A DNA stretch of 6,409 nucleotides from Dietzia timorensis (GTDB taxonomy: Bacteria > Actinomycetota > Actinomycetes > Mycobacteriales > Mycobacteriaceae): NCBI RefSeq assembly GCF_020742175.1, contig NZ_DYXM01000231.1, forward strand, positions 1-6,409, in the 5' to 3' direction. Of this stretch, positions 1-6,230 are shown piece by piece. The notes under the pieces were generated by a model. That model was not told where the DNA came from and searched no databases. It worked only from the letters and a program-made list of their open reading frames with translations. Numbering within the stretch: the stretch's first letter is position 1; each line of letters starts with the position of its first letter. The position numbers were made by a program, and so were the translations under genes.

Positions 1-894
1 GAGCACCTCCTCCGGGGTCGAGGCGACGATCCAGCGCTTGGCGACCTGCTCGATGGGCAGCTCGTCGGCGAGGCGCTCCATCTCAATCGGCGAGTCCACG
101 GAGTGCTTCTGCTCCGGGGTGAGCGACAGCGGCGCCCAGAAGCGCGTATTCTCCAGCGCGGCCTCGGGGTCGCGGTCGTAGGAGATCTTGATCTCGATCA
201 TCCGGTCGATCTTCTTCGGGTCGCGGTCGTTGATGCCCGCACCCTCCTTGACGGCCGGCAGCAGCTTGTCGGTGTAGAGCTCCATCCCCTTGCCGGAGGT
301 GCAGATGAATCCGTCGCCGACGCGGCCCGCGTACTTTGCGACCACAGGCCCGCCCGCGGCGACGTACACCGGGACGCCGCCCTCGGGGACGTCGTAAAGG
401 AACGCGTCCTTGGTCGTGTAGTAGTCACCCTCGAAGCTCGTCGTCTCTCCGGTCCACAGGGCGCGCATGAGGCGAACGGATTCGCGCAGACGCGCGAAGC
501 GCTCCTTGAACGCGGGCCACTCGCCCGCGTAACCGGTGGCGATCTCGTTGAGCGCCTCGCCTGTTCCGACGCCGAGGAACACGCGGCCCGGGTACAGGCA
601 GCCCATCGTCGCGAACGCCTGCGCGATGACCGCCGGGTTGTAGCGGAACGTCGGGGTCAGCACGGACGTGCCGAGCTGGATCCGCTCGGTGCGTTCGCCC
701 ACCGCCGTCATCCAGGAAAGGGAAAACGGCGCGTGTCCGCCGTCGTGCCGCCAGGGCTGGAAGTGGTCCGAGACCGTCGCGGAATCCATACCGGCCTGTT
801 CGGCGAGCACCGCGATCTCGACGAGTTCGCGCGGATCGAACTGTTCCGCGGAAGCCTTGAATCCGAACTTCAACTCCGCCACGTCCTCTGCCAC
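1..894 (-). CDS. fgd: F420-dependent glucose-6-phosphate dehydrogenase (3' end cut by window edge)
   Basis: This cytosolic enzyme oxidises glucose 6-phosphate to 6-phosphogluconolactone while reducing coenzyme F420, so it supplies reduced F420. The 298 residues present match M. tuberculosis Fgd1 from memory almost block for block (for example [31 protein letters not shown]). With an offset of four residues, the family's key positions are all present: His44, Trp48, Glu113, Lys202, Lys263 and Arg287. The fold is the luciferase-like TIM barrel of F420 enzymes. About 40 C-terminal residues lie outside the window. I chose the GTG at 894 because AGGAGG (minus strand, 903-908) sits 8 nt upstream. 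A second GTG at 882 would match the start of the M. tuberculosis protein but lies 20 nt from that site. Divergent from the secreted-protein gene. Identity is near certain; only the exact start is open. Confidence 0.97.
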   Translation of the reverse strand, partial: MAEDVAELKFGFKASAEQFDPRELVEIAVLAEQAGMDSATVSDHFQPWRHDGGHAPFSLSWMTAVGERTERIQLGTSVLTPTFRYNPAVIAQAFATMGCLYPGRVFLGVGTGEALNEIATGYAGEWPAFKERFARLRESVRLMRALWTGETTSFEGDYYTTKDAFLYDVPEGGVPVYVAAGGPVVAKYAGRVGDGFICTSGKGMELYTDKLLPAVKEGAGINDRDPKKIDRMIEIKISYDRDPEAALENTRFWAPLSLTPEQKHSVDSPIEMERLADELPIEQVAKRWIVASTPEEVL

Positions 895-1113
895 GGGCCA
901 GGCCTCCTCGGTAAATTTGGGTCAGTTCCCCAACCGTAGGCCCATTCGAGGGGGGTTCGCCATCGACGTTCCCCATTTCGTCGATCCGTCTTTGTCCGCC
1001 CGCAAAGAAATGTAACAATTTGATACCGATATGGGATGAGCTAGTAGGCCGTCCCGTGGGCCAGATGGGACTAGAGGAAGCTGGCCGTAGCTAGGTTCGG
1101 AAGGAGCGCGCGT
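895..1113. other. Divergent intergenic region between fgd and the secreted-protein gene
   Basis: This 219-base spacer must hold promoters for both flanking genes. On the plus strand a candidate is TTGATA (1020-1025), 16 nt, then TAGTAG (1042-1047); the -10 is imperfect. Downstream, GTCCC (1051-1055) and GGGAC (1067-1071) can pair around an 11-nt loop in the leader. CTAG occurs three times in 54 bases (1041, 1071, 1091). AAGGAG (1101-1106) is the ribosome binding site, 7 nt before the ATG at 1114. I see no convincing minus-strand promoter for fgd. The region from about 1005 to 1035 is clearly more AT-rich than its surroundings, which fits a promoter. Confidence 0.4.
903..908 (-). promoter_or_regulatory. 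Ribosome binding site of fgd
   Basis: AGGAGG reads on the minus strand 8 nt before the GTG at 894. It decides between the two in-frame GTG starts (894 and 882) in favour of the upstream one, which gives a four-residue N-terminal extension relative to the M. tuberculosis enzyme. Confidence 0.7.
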
Positions 1114-1809
1114 ATGCGATTCCGTGTCGCGGTGTCGACGTTCGCAGCGCTGACGTGCCTAACCACCGCCGGAGTCGCCGTAACCCTCGTGTCCGACGAC
1201 GACGCGAAGGACACCTCCGCCACCCACCTCACGGGCTCGGCATGGACAGTGGAAACCTCGTCCGACTACGGCGCGACCTGGACTTCCCCTCTTGACAAAA
1301 ACGGGCAAGGCCTGTTTCCTGTCCGCGTCAACCTCGACGCTCTCGGCAGGCAGAACGTCTACCAGCCGGTCACGCTGCGCAACACCGTCGATTCGGTGTC
1401 CCCGAGTGAGGTCCAGTTCGAGACCGGCCAGCTCCTGCAGGGCGATCCGGAGGCGGCGAAGTACCTGAGGATCCGGATGGCGTACTCGCCGGACGGCGTG
1501 TGTTCGGACGCGCTCTTCGACAACCCGGACCTCGAGCCCGTCGTCGGCAACGGCGAACCGGGCCCGTTCGACGCCCCGGCCACCGAACTCCCCATCGAAC
1601 TCGGAGCGGGCACGTCCTCGACCCCGGGCAAGGCCGAGACCGTGTGCATCGAGTTCGGCACCAAGCGCGCCCAGGAGAAGACCCCGGGCGGCGAGCTGAC
1701 CCTCGCGTGGCCGATCTCCGCACACGCCGCGGCCCCGAACGAGGACAAAAGCGCGGAATCCTCGACCATCGACCCGACCTCCCCGGTCCGGAAATTCGGG
1801 GAAAGCTAG
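1114..1809 (+). CDS. Secreted protein, possibly TasA/camelysin-like
   Basis: A 231-residue protein with a short basic start (MRFR) and a hydrophobic stretch at about residues 5-26, then an acidic region: an export signal or membrane anchor. The mature part looks beta-rich. It holds two cysteines, Cys130 and Cys178, which could form a disulfide. Two segments recall the TasA/camelysin (SipW-dependent) family: a strand ending in TLRNT near 87-91, and LGAG...PG-A-TVCIEF at 163-181 followed by GGELTLAW at 192-199. That assignment rests on pattern memory, and the signal peptide lacks the usual SipW-type form; no SipW-like signal peptidase lies nearby. Cys15 is within the hydrophobic core but its context (ALTC) is a poor lipobox. 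The C-terminal 25 residues are polar and probably disordered. The AAGGAG site 7 nt upstream supports the start. Function unknown. Confidence 0.75.
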   Translation: MRFRVAVSTFAALTCLTTAGVAVTLVSDDDAKDTSATHLTGSAWTVETSSDYGATWTSPLDKNGQGLFPVRVNLDALGRQNVYQPVTLRNTVDSVSPSEVQFETGQLLQGDPEAAKYLRIRMAYSPDGVCSDALFDNPDLEPVVGNGEPGPFDAPATELPIELGAGTSSTPGKAETVCIEFGTKRAQEKTPGGELTLAWPISAHAAAPNEDKSAESSTIDPTSPVRKFGES

Positions 1810-1874
1810 CGGGCGAATCCGCCCGCCCCGGGGCTCTGGTCGCCGCCCTTTCGATCCCCCGGCACCCATTTTTT
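1809..1874 (+). terminator. Probable terminator of the secreted-protein gene
   Basis: A perfect 7-bp GC stem (1809-1815 with 1820-1826, loop AATC) begins at the last base of the stop codon. It has no T-run. A second possible stem, CCGGGG (1828-1833) with CCCCGG (1857-1862), is followed six bases later by six Ts (1869-1874). Either or both could end transcription. The tail of T is not directly adjacent to the stem, so this is a moderate call. Confidence 0.45.
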
Positions 1875-1911
1875 ACTACGCGTGTGCCAATTGTTCACTT
1901 ACGCGCACCCT

Positions 1912-1938
1912 GGAACTGAAACAATACGAATCAGGGTT
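1912..1938 (+). promoter_or_regulatory. Candidate ECF-sigma promoter upstream of whiB
   Basis: GGAAC (1912-1916) and GTT (1936-1938) are separated by 19 nt. Stress-type ECF sigma factors of actinobacteria (SigH, SigE, SigR) use GGAA-type -35 and GTT -10 elements at about this spacing. Transcription would begin near 1945 and leave a leader of about 120 nt before the GTG at 2065. Short motifs of this kind arise by chance, so it is only a candidate. The -10 also lies in a small hairpin, AGGGTT-CGAA-AACCTT (1933-1948, one G-T pair). Confidence 0.35.
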
Positions 1939-2052
1939 CGAAAACCTTTGCCGCGCGCGTGAAGTGGGCTCGGACATCGGCATCGGACCCCGCAGCCCGG
2001 GCCAGACGCCGGGCGCCAGAAATGTAGTAAACACTGCTCCGTACGAGCCGAT

Positions 2053-2058
2053 AGGTGG
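2053..2058 (+). promoter_or_regulatory. Ribosome binding site of whiB
   Basis: AGGTGG lies 6 nt before the GTG at 2065. It supports that GTG over the in-frame GTG at codon 9, which has no properly spaced site. Confidence 0.55.
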
Positions 2059-2064
2059 TCGTTC

Positions 2065-2439
2065 GTGTCGATCCAGTCCGAGAGGTTAGTGCCGACCGTC
2101 GATTTTTGGGCGTGGCGGTCGTTGGGTGCGTGCCAGGAGCACCCCATCGAGCTGTTCTTCCATTCGGAGGACACTCCGCGCGGCCAGCGCCGCCGGAACG
2201 AGCGCGAGGCAGTGAGCATCTGCGGCGACTGCCCGGTGCTGCAAACCTGCCGCGACCACGCACTTTCGACCGGCGAGCGCTACGGCGTGTGGGGTGGCCT
2301 CACCGAAAATCAGCGCCTGCGCATCCTCTCGCGTAGCCGCAGCCTCGTTTCGGTGGATGACGTCGAACGCCGCGCAGGCGAACGCCACCCGATATCGGCG
2401 GGTATCTTCGCCTCGGATCTCGCGGGCTCCTCGGACTAG
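2065..2439 (+). CDS. WhiB-family iron-sulfur transcriptional regulator, WhiB3/WhiD-like
   Basis: A 124-residue Wbl protein. Wbl proteins bind a 4Fe-4S cluster that senses redox or nitric oxide and act on transcription, usually through the principal sigma factor. The four cluster ligands are Cys23, Cys53, Cys56 and Cys62, the last three in the classic C-x2-C-x5-C spacing. GVWGG (74-78), the family turn that follows the cluster, is intact, and a basic stretch follows it (RLRILSRSR). The pattern of paired Trp before the first Cys, then LFFH, an arginine-rich stretch and CRDHAL before YGVWGG resembles WhiB3/WhiD more than WhiB1 or WhiB4. The tail after the basic stretch is about 30 residues long and partly acidic. 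The gene begins with GTG and stands alone, convergent with metZ. Family is certain; subgroup is an inference. Confidence 0.93.
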   Translation: MSIQSERLVPTVDFWAWRSLGACQEHPIELFFHSEDTPRGQRRRNEREAVSICGDCPVLQTCRDHALSTGERYGVWGGLTENQRLRILSRSRSLVSVDDVERRAGERHPISAGIFASDLAGSSD

Positions 2440-2460
2440 CTCCGCCCCCGCACACGCGAA

Positions 2461-2492
2461 GGGCCGCCCACCGAGAATTCGGCGAGCGGCCC
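2461..2492. terminator. Hairpin between convergent whiB and metZ
   Basis: GGGCCGC (2461-2467) pairs with GCGGCCC (2486-2492). Inside, CCGA (2471-2474) pairs with TCGG (2479-2482) around GAAT. It sits in the 72-base gap between two convergent genes and could serve both. Neither strand has a T-run right after the stem, so it would not be a textbook intrinsic terminator. Confidence 0.4.
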
Positions 2493-2511
2493 CACTGGAA
2501 AAAGCAGCGCG

Positions 2512-3714
2512 TCAGGCCAGTCCGCGCTCGAGGTCGGCGATGAGGTCGCCGACGTGCTCGAGCCCGATGGACAGGCGGAGCATGTCGTCGCCGAGGCCTA
2601 TCGCGGCCCGGTCGGCCGGATCCATCGACTTGTGCGTGCTCGTCGCCGGGTGCGTGATCAGCGACTTTGCATCGCCGAGGTTGTTGGAGATATCGATAAC
2701 CTCGACCGCGTCGAGAATCTTGTAGCACGCGTTCTTCGCGTCCTCAGGGGTGTCGCCCTTGAGCGCGAACGTCACCACCGAGCCGCCGCCGCTCATCTGC
2801 GCGCGGGCAAGCTCGGCCTGCGGGTGGCTGTCGAGCATCGGGAAGGTCACCGACTCCACGGCCGGGTGGTTCTCGAGGAACTTCGCGACCTCGAAGGCCG
2901 AGTCGTTCATGCGCTGCACGCGCAGCGGCATCGTCTCGAGACCCTTGAGCAGGATCCACGCATTGAACGGGCTCATGCCCGGCCCCGCGTGGCGCATGAG
3001 GTTCTTCACCGGGCCTCCGATGAACTCCTCGGTGCCGCAGATCGCACCGCCGAGCACGCGCCCCTGGCCGTCCATGTGCTTGGTCGCCGAGTAGGCCACG
3101 ACGTCGGCGCCGAGCTCGAGCGGGCGCTGCAGCAGCGGGGTCGCGAACACGTTGTCGACGACCACGGTCGCGCCGGCCTCGTGCGCGAGATCGCACACCG
3201 CGCGCACGTCGACGAGCTCCTGCGTCGGGTTCGACGGGGTCTCGAAGAACACCGCGTCCGTCGGCTTGGAGAGCGCCTCGCGCCACTGGTCGAGGTCCTT
3301 GCCGTCGACGAACACCGTCTCGACGCCCCAGCGCGGGAGGATCTCGTTGCAGATCACGTAACAGGAGCCGAACAGCGAGCGCGAGGCCACGAGCCGCGAG
3401 CCGTTGGCACACAGCGCCGACAGGGCGACGAACACGGCCGCCATGCCCGAGGCCGTCGCGTACGCCGCCTCGGCCCCCTCGATCGCGGCGAGACGCTTTT
3501 CGAACATGTCGACCGTCGGGTTGGCGTAGCGCGAGTACACGAAGCGGTCGATCTCGCCGGCGAAGGCGGCCTCGGCGCTCACCGCGTCGGAGTACACGTA
3601 CCCGGAGTTGAGGAACAGCGGCTCGCTGGTCTCCTCGAATCCGGTGCGCACCTGTCCGGCGCGCACGGCGAGAGTGTCCGGGTGCAGCCCGTCCGGCAAG
3701 CGATTGTTTTGCAT
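2512..3714 (-). CDS. metZ: O-succinylhomoserine sulfhydrylase
   Basis: A PLP enzyme of the Cys/Met metabolism family that joins O-succinylhomoserine and sulfide to give homocysteine, the direct-sulfhydrylation route to methionine. At 400 residues it has the full family length. Visible features: YSRYANPT (60-67, phosphate contacts from the neighbouring subunit), SGM (89-91), Asp187 in VVVDNVFATP (pyridine nitrogen), and SATKH (209-213) with Lys212 as the Schiff-base lysine. Arg380 in LRLSIGLEH should bind the substrate carboxylate. Segments such as LFGSC, EILPRWGV, ISNNLGDAKSL and THPAT match M. tuberculosis MetZ closely, favouring MetZ over MetB or MetY. The ATG at 3714 has only a weak AGG-type site. 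It follows the rhodanese gene by 57 bases, an order also found in M. tuberculosis (Rv0390-metZ). Confidence 0.95.
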   Translation of the reverse strand: MQNNRLPDGLHPDTLAVRAGQVRTGFEETSEPLFLNSGYVYSDAVSAEAAFAGEIDRFVYSRYANPTVDMFEKRLAAIEGAEAAYATASGMAAVFVALSALCANGSRLVASRSLFGSCYVICNEILPRWGVETVFVDGKDLDQWREALSKPTDAVFFETPSNPTQELVDVRAVCDLAHEAGATVVVDNVFATPLLQRPLELGADVVAYSATKHMDGQGRVLGGAICGTEEFIGGPVKNLMRHAGPGMSPFNAWILLKGLETMPLRVQRMNDSAFEVAKFLENHPAVESVTFPMLDSHPQAELARAQMSGGGSVVTFALKGDTPEDAKNACYKILDAVEVIDISNNLGDAKSLITHPATSTHKSMDPADRAAIGLGDDMLRLSIGLEHVGDLIADLERGLA

Positions 3715-3741
3715 CTCTACCTGATTTCTCTATTGACTTGA

Positions 3742-3752
3742 TCGATTATCGA
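3742..3752. promoter_or_regulatory. 11-bp palindrome upstream of metZ
   Basis: TCGAT-T-ATCGA is a perfect inverted repeat in the 57-base gap between the rhodanese stop and the metZ start. Its position, 28-38 bases before the metZ ATG, suits an operator. On the minus strand it overlaps GATAAT, a plausible -10 box, though no matching -35 is obvious. It does not match the McbR box I know (TAGAC-N6-GTCTA). The local AT-richness contrasts with the coding flanks and supports a regulatory role. Confidence 0.35.
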
Positions 3753-3771
3753 CACACCCGCGAGGGGCTAT

Positions 3772-4194
3772 TCAGCTCTGGCGCCACGGCAGACCCGAGG
3801 CTTTCCACCCCGTGCTCGTCCCACGATGCCCGTCGGAATCGAGCGGCCCCTCGAACCCGTCCAGGATATTGAATGCCTGGCCGACCATCGACGCCGACGC
3901 CTCTGCGGCGGCCTGCGAGCGCGCGCCCGAACGGCACAGAAAGTACACGTTGGACTCTTCGCCGACGCCCGCCTTGGTGAGCTCGGAGCAGAAGTCCTCG
4001 TTCTTCTCTCCCGTTTCCCGCACCCATTCGATGAACACCATGCGCGAGGTGAGCGAGCTCGTATCGGGAACTCCCACCCAGCTCCACTCGCTCGCGGTGC
4101 GCACGTCGACGAGCACGGCGTGCGGGTCGGAGGCGAGCTGCGCCCACGCCCGCGCCGGGCTCACGGATTCCACGGATTCGCTCATGTCTTCCAT
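3772..4194 (-). CDS. Rhodanese-like sulfurtransferase
   Basis: A 140-residue single-domain rhodanese. Such enzymes carry sulfane sulfur as a persulfide on an active-site cysteine. The domain starts with LVDVRTASEW (28-37), the usual CH2A-type motif, and the active-site loop is FLCRSGARS (85-93) with Cys87 as nucleophile. It ends with NILDGFEG (109-116) and the STGWKASGLPWRQ tail typical of the actinobacterial Rv0390 group. No signal peptide, so cytosolic. It lies directly upstream of metZ on the same strand, and the pairing suggests it supplies or scavenges sulfur for homocysteine synthesis; this is inference from context. Two ATGs are possible, 4194 and 4185. The first is preceded by GGTGGGG about 8 nt away, the second by GGAAG very close by. 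It follows the hydrolase gene by 27 bases, so read-through is likely. Confidence 0.92.
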   Translation of the reverse strand: MEDMSESVESVSPARAWAQLASDPHAVLVDVRTASEWSWVGVPDTSSLTSRMVFIEWVRETGEKNEDFCSELTKAGVGEESNVYFLCRSGARSQAAAEASASMVGQAFNILDGFEGPLDSDGHRGTSTGWKASGLPWRQS

Positions 4195-4221
4195 TACAAC
4201 ACCCCACCGGCCTCGGCACCT

Positions 4222-5598
4222 CTACTCGCCCAGCGCCTCCCCGATCTCCGCCAGCGGAACGCTGCGACGATCGAAGTAGTCCGAGTGCCCGACGAACCCG
4301 TCCAGACGCCTCGAATCCGCGCCGAAATCGGCACCCGAGGGGTCCGGCCCGAAGGTCTTCGTGAGCGCCCACCACGGGATCGGATCCCACCTGCTCGCCA
4401 CCGCGGACACCGACTCCGGGCCGCCCGCACGCCGAGTTCCCTCGCCGTCGCGCAGCGTGAGCTCGCTCGCGTGCTCCGCCCCGACTCCCGGCGCGGCGAC
4501 GAAGGCCAGCTCGTCCGCCGACACCCCGCTCCCGCTGGCCGCCAGCCCCAGCGCGACACCGCCGTAGCTGTACCCGATCGCACCGAGCCGCCCGTCGGTC
4601 ATCTCGCGCAGGCCCTCCTGGAATTCGCGTAACCTGGGCGCGGCATCATCGGCCCGCCCGCGATCGAGCGCCGCCGCTGGAATCGTCTCGGGCGCCTCGT
4701 AATCCATCCACGCGATCGACACGCACCTCTCACCGCCAATATCCCCGCCATCATCGCCGCCGCTCCCACGCCCACCGAGCTCCTCGCACACGGCGTCCGC
4801 CCGCTCGACGCTGCGATCGATGGTCTCCATCGACGCGCCCGTTCCCGGGACGAGCGTGACCACCTCATCCGCGTCCCCGGGATCGCCCGAGGCGAGCACC
4901 CCGCGCCCGTCGGGGCGCAGGCCCAGCAACCGCGCATCCGGTTGGGCCACGAGATGCCGCGCCGCCGCCGTCATCCTGCGGTGGGTCCTGTTGTCCGCGC
5001 CGGCGGGACCACCTCCAAGCGCCCGGGCGAGCTCTACCCGGTTGAGCGCATCGCGGCTCGTCGCAGCCAGCCCGGCACCATCGGAGAGCCCGGGGTGGCG
5101 CTCCGCCCACGCCGCACGCTCGAACGGCGAGAGCCCGTGCCAGGCCGCGGCCCTCACCGCAGGATCAACCCCCAGGTATGACGGCGGAGGTCGCAGCGGC
5201 CCATGCCCGCGCAGCCCTGCCGGAGCGGTGGACTCGTCGACGGCGACGGGCCCCTGAAGCAGTGACCGCACCCGATCGGCCTCCCAGTCGGTCCCGAGTA
5301 AAGCCACGAGCGCGGCATCGGCGTCGGCAGCGGCCTCGCGATCACTCCGTGCGATGGCCCCCTCGAGGCGCGCACCTTCGGCGGCGAGAACCTCAGCGAG
5401 GTAGGCGTGTTCGCCGATGGCCCGTTCTATGCGGCGGGCGAGTTCGTCGAGGCGCGCGAACGTGGCCAGCGCGGCGAGACCGGACCAGCTGTCGCGCATG
5501 CCGGCGGATATGGAGGCGAGTTCGATCGCGATGACGCCCCAGCGGCGCGCGGAATCGCCGACGGTCTGCGCGGCCTCGGTCGCAACCGAGGCGCTCAT
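4222..5598 (-). CDS. DUF1023-family alpha/beta hydrolase with WxG-type helical N-terminus
   Basis: A 458-residue two-part protein. Residues 1-115 are predicted helical, with WSG at 38-40 between two long helices, like WXG100/ESX substrates. A proline-rich linker (near 131-140) leads to the second part. LSPFERAAWAERHPGL (156-171) followed by SRDALNR (181-187) is the lead-in of DUF1023 (Abhydrolase_8) proteins, and the fold then shows VTLVPGTGAS (247-256), SIAWMDYEAP (294-303) and the nucleophile elbow GYSYGG (342-347, Ser344). Likely triad partners are Asp405 (RWDPIPWW) and His438 (GHSDYF). A glycine/aspartate-rich insert (275-290) interrupts the domain. Substrate unknown; an esterase or lipase-like role is only a guess. 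The ATG overlaps the stop of the upstream gene (ATGA), with GGGAGG 8 nt before it. YLGVD (141-145) fits the T7SS YxxxD signal but may be chance. Confidence 0.85.
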   Translation of the reverse strand: MSASVATEAAQTVGDSARRWGVIAIELASISAGMRDSWSGLAALATFARLDELARRIERAIGEHAYLAEVLAAEGARLEGAIARSDREAAADADAALVALLGTDWEADRVRSLLQGPVAVDESTAPAGLRGHGPLRPPPSYLGVDPAVRAAAWHGLSPFERAAWAERHPGLSDGAGLAATSRDALNRVELARALGGGPAGADNRTHRRMTAAARHLVAQPDARLLGLRPDGRGVLASGDPGDADEVVTLVPGTGASMETIDRSVERADAVCEELGGRGSGGDDGGDIGGERCVSIAWMDYEAPETIPAAALDRGRADDAAPRLREFQEGLREMTDGRLGAIGYSYGGVALGLAASGSGVSADELAFVAAPGVGAEHASELTLRDGEGTRRAGGPESVSAVASRWDPIPWWALTKTFGPDPSGADFGADSRRLDGFVGHSDYFDRRSVPLAEIGEALGE

Positions 5599-6068
5599 GC
5601 CGCCGGCCTCCCGCCCGCAACCGAGTCATCGGCACGAGCCGCCCCCACGCCGGCCGCGCCATCCTCGTCCACACCGACCAGCGAACGCACGCTGCGCGCG
5701 GCCAGCGCTCCGATGTCCGAGGTCTCCCTGCGCAGCCAGGCGAGCTCGCGGTCGAGGCTCATTCCGCGCTCGCGCAGCGCGGCACCGGAGGCGAAGTCGG
5801 CGCACAGCCGCGCGAGGCGTTCCATCGCGAGCGTCGCCGCGCTGCGGGAACCGGGCGTCTCGGCCGCGGCCAGCGCCGCAGGTGTCGGAGGACCGATCAG
5901 CCTCAGGCCCGGCTGCTCGGCATCTGCCGACTGCGCGAGATCTTGCAGGCGCCCGGCGAGCGAGTCAAGGCGTTCGGGGTCGAGCGCGACCTCGGCGGGC
6001 ACGCAAGGTTGCGCCGCGGTGTCCGCCGTCCCAGAGGCGGCTTTGTTGTTCGGGCGTGCGGGGTCCAT
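5595..6068 (-). CDS. Small helical EspC-like protein, coupled to the hydrolase
   Basis: A 157-residue protein rich in Ala, Arg, Leu and Ser with no signal peptide or membrane segment. After a disordered start, ALDPERLDSLAGRLQDLA (28-45) resembles the first helix of EspC-type ESX targets (DUF2580), which begin with a VDPxxL pattern and a leucine-spaced helix. A second helical stretch spans about 76-131 and could form a hairpin with it; the last 25 residues are polar and probably disordered. It has no WxG motif, and no tyrosine, so it lacks a YxxxD/E secretion signal. Its stop overlaps the hydrolase start by four bases, so the two are probably made in matched amounts and may bind each other. 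GAAGGA lies 6 nt before the ATG at 6068. It could be a chaperone or partner of the hydrolase's helical domain. Family assignment is tentative. Confidence 0.75.
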   Translation of the reverse strand: MDPARPNNKAASGTADTAAQPCVPAEVALDPERLDSLAGRLQDLAQSADAEQPGLRLIGPPTPAALAAAETPGSRSAATLAMERLARLCADFASGAALRERGMSLDRELAWLRRETSDIGALAARSVRSLVGVDEDGAAGVGAARADDSVAGGRPAA

Positions 6069-6230
6069 GGGCGGTCCTTCGGCGCGAGGTGGCTGGTCGA
6101 TCCACCACTGACGCTAGGACCGGCGGTCGCCCCGAAAACGGCGCTTCCACAACGGCTCCGCCCGCAGCCGCGTTGTCCACACCCAGGCGGGACACTCTCC
6201 CGCGCGCGTCAGCCCCCTACGGCCAACCCC
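6069..6230 (-). other. Spacer upstream of the EspC-like gene
   Basis: The 162 bases between the partial gene and the EspC-like gene hold a perfect 6-bp hairpin (GCGGGA 6187-6192, TCCCGC 6198-6203, loop of five), which may end transcription of the upstream gene but has no T-run. A palindrome GACCGCCGGTC lies at 6119-6129 on the plus strand in reverse-complement form. On the minus strand, TAGCGT just before the leader could be a -10, with a poor GTTTTC 17 bases upstream. A promoter here is likely but not located with confidence. Confidence 0.3.

Noticed and set aside
103..939. A 278-codon open frame on the plus strand opposite fgd
   Set aside because: It is antisense to a near-certain Fgd coding sequence and its product is Arg-rich with no recognisable motif.
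1147..1162. A lipobox at Cys15 of the secreted protein
   Set aside because: The preceding residues are A-L-T rather than L-A/S-G/A, and the hydrophobic stretch continues for about ten residues after the cysteine, which does not fit a lipoprotein signal.
1884..1901. A CRP/GlxR-like site (GTG...CAC) upstream of whiB
   Set aside because: The half-sites are nine bases apart rather than eight and the flanking symmetry is poor, so it does not fit TGTGA-N6-TCACA.
2065..2439. Naming the Wbl protein whiB1 or whiB4
   Set aside because: The region before the first cysteine (paired Trp) and the YGVWGGL segment resemble WhiB3/WhiD more. Without an alignment no symbol is given.
2554..3741. A 395-codon open frame on the plus strand opposite metZ
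   Set aside because: The minus-strand frame is an unmistakable MetZ with all catalytic residues. The plus-strand product is a low-complexity Arg/His/Val-rich chain, as expected of an antisense shadow in GC-rich DNA.
3826..4632. A 268-codon plus-strand open frame spanning the rhodanese and the end of the hydrolase
   Set aside because: It runs antisense across two recognisable genes and the product shows no family features.
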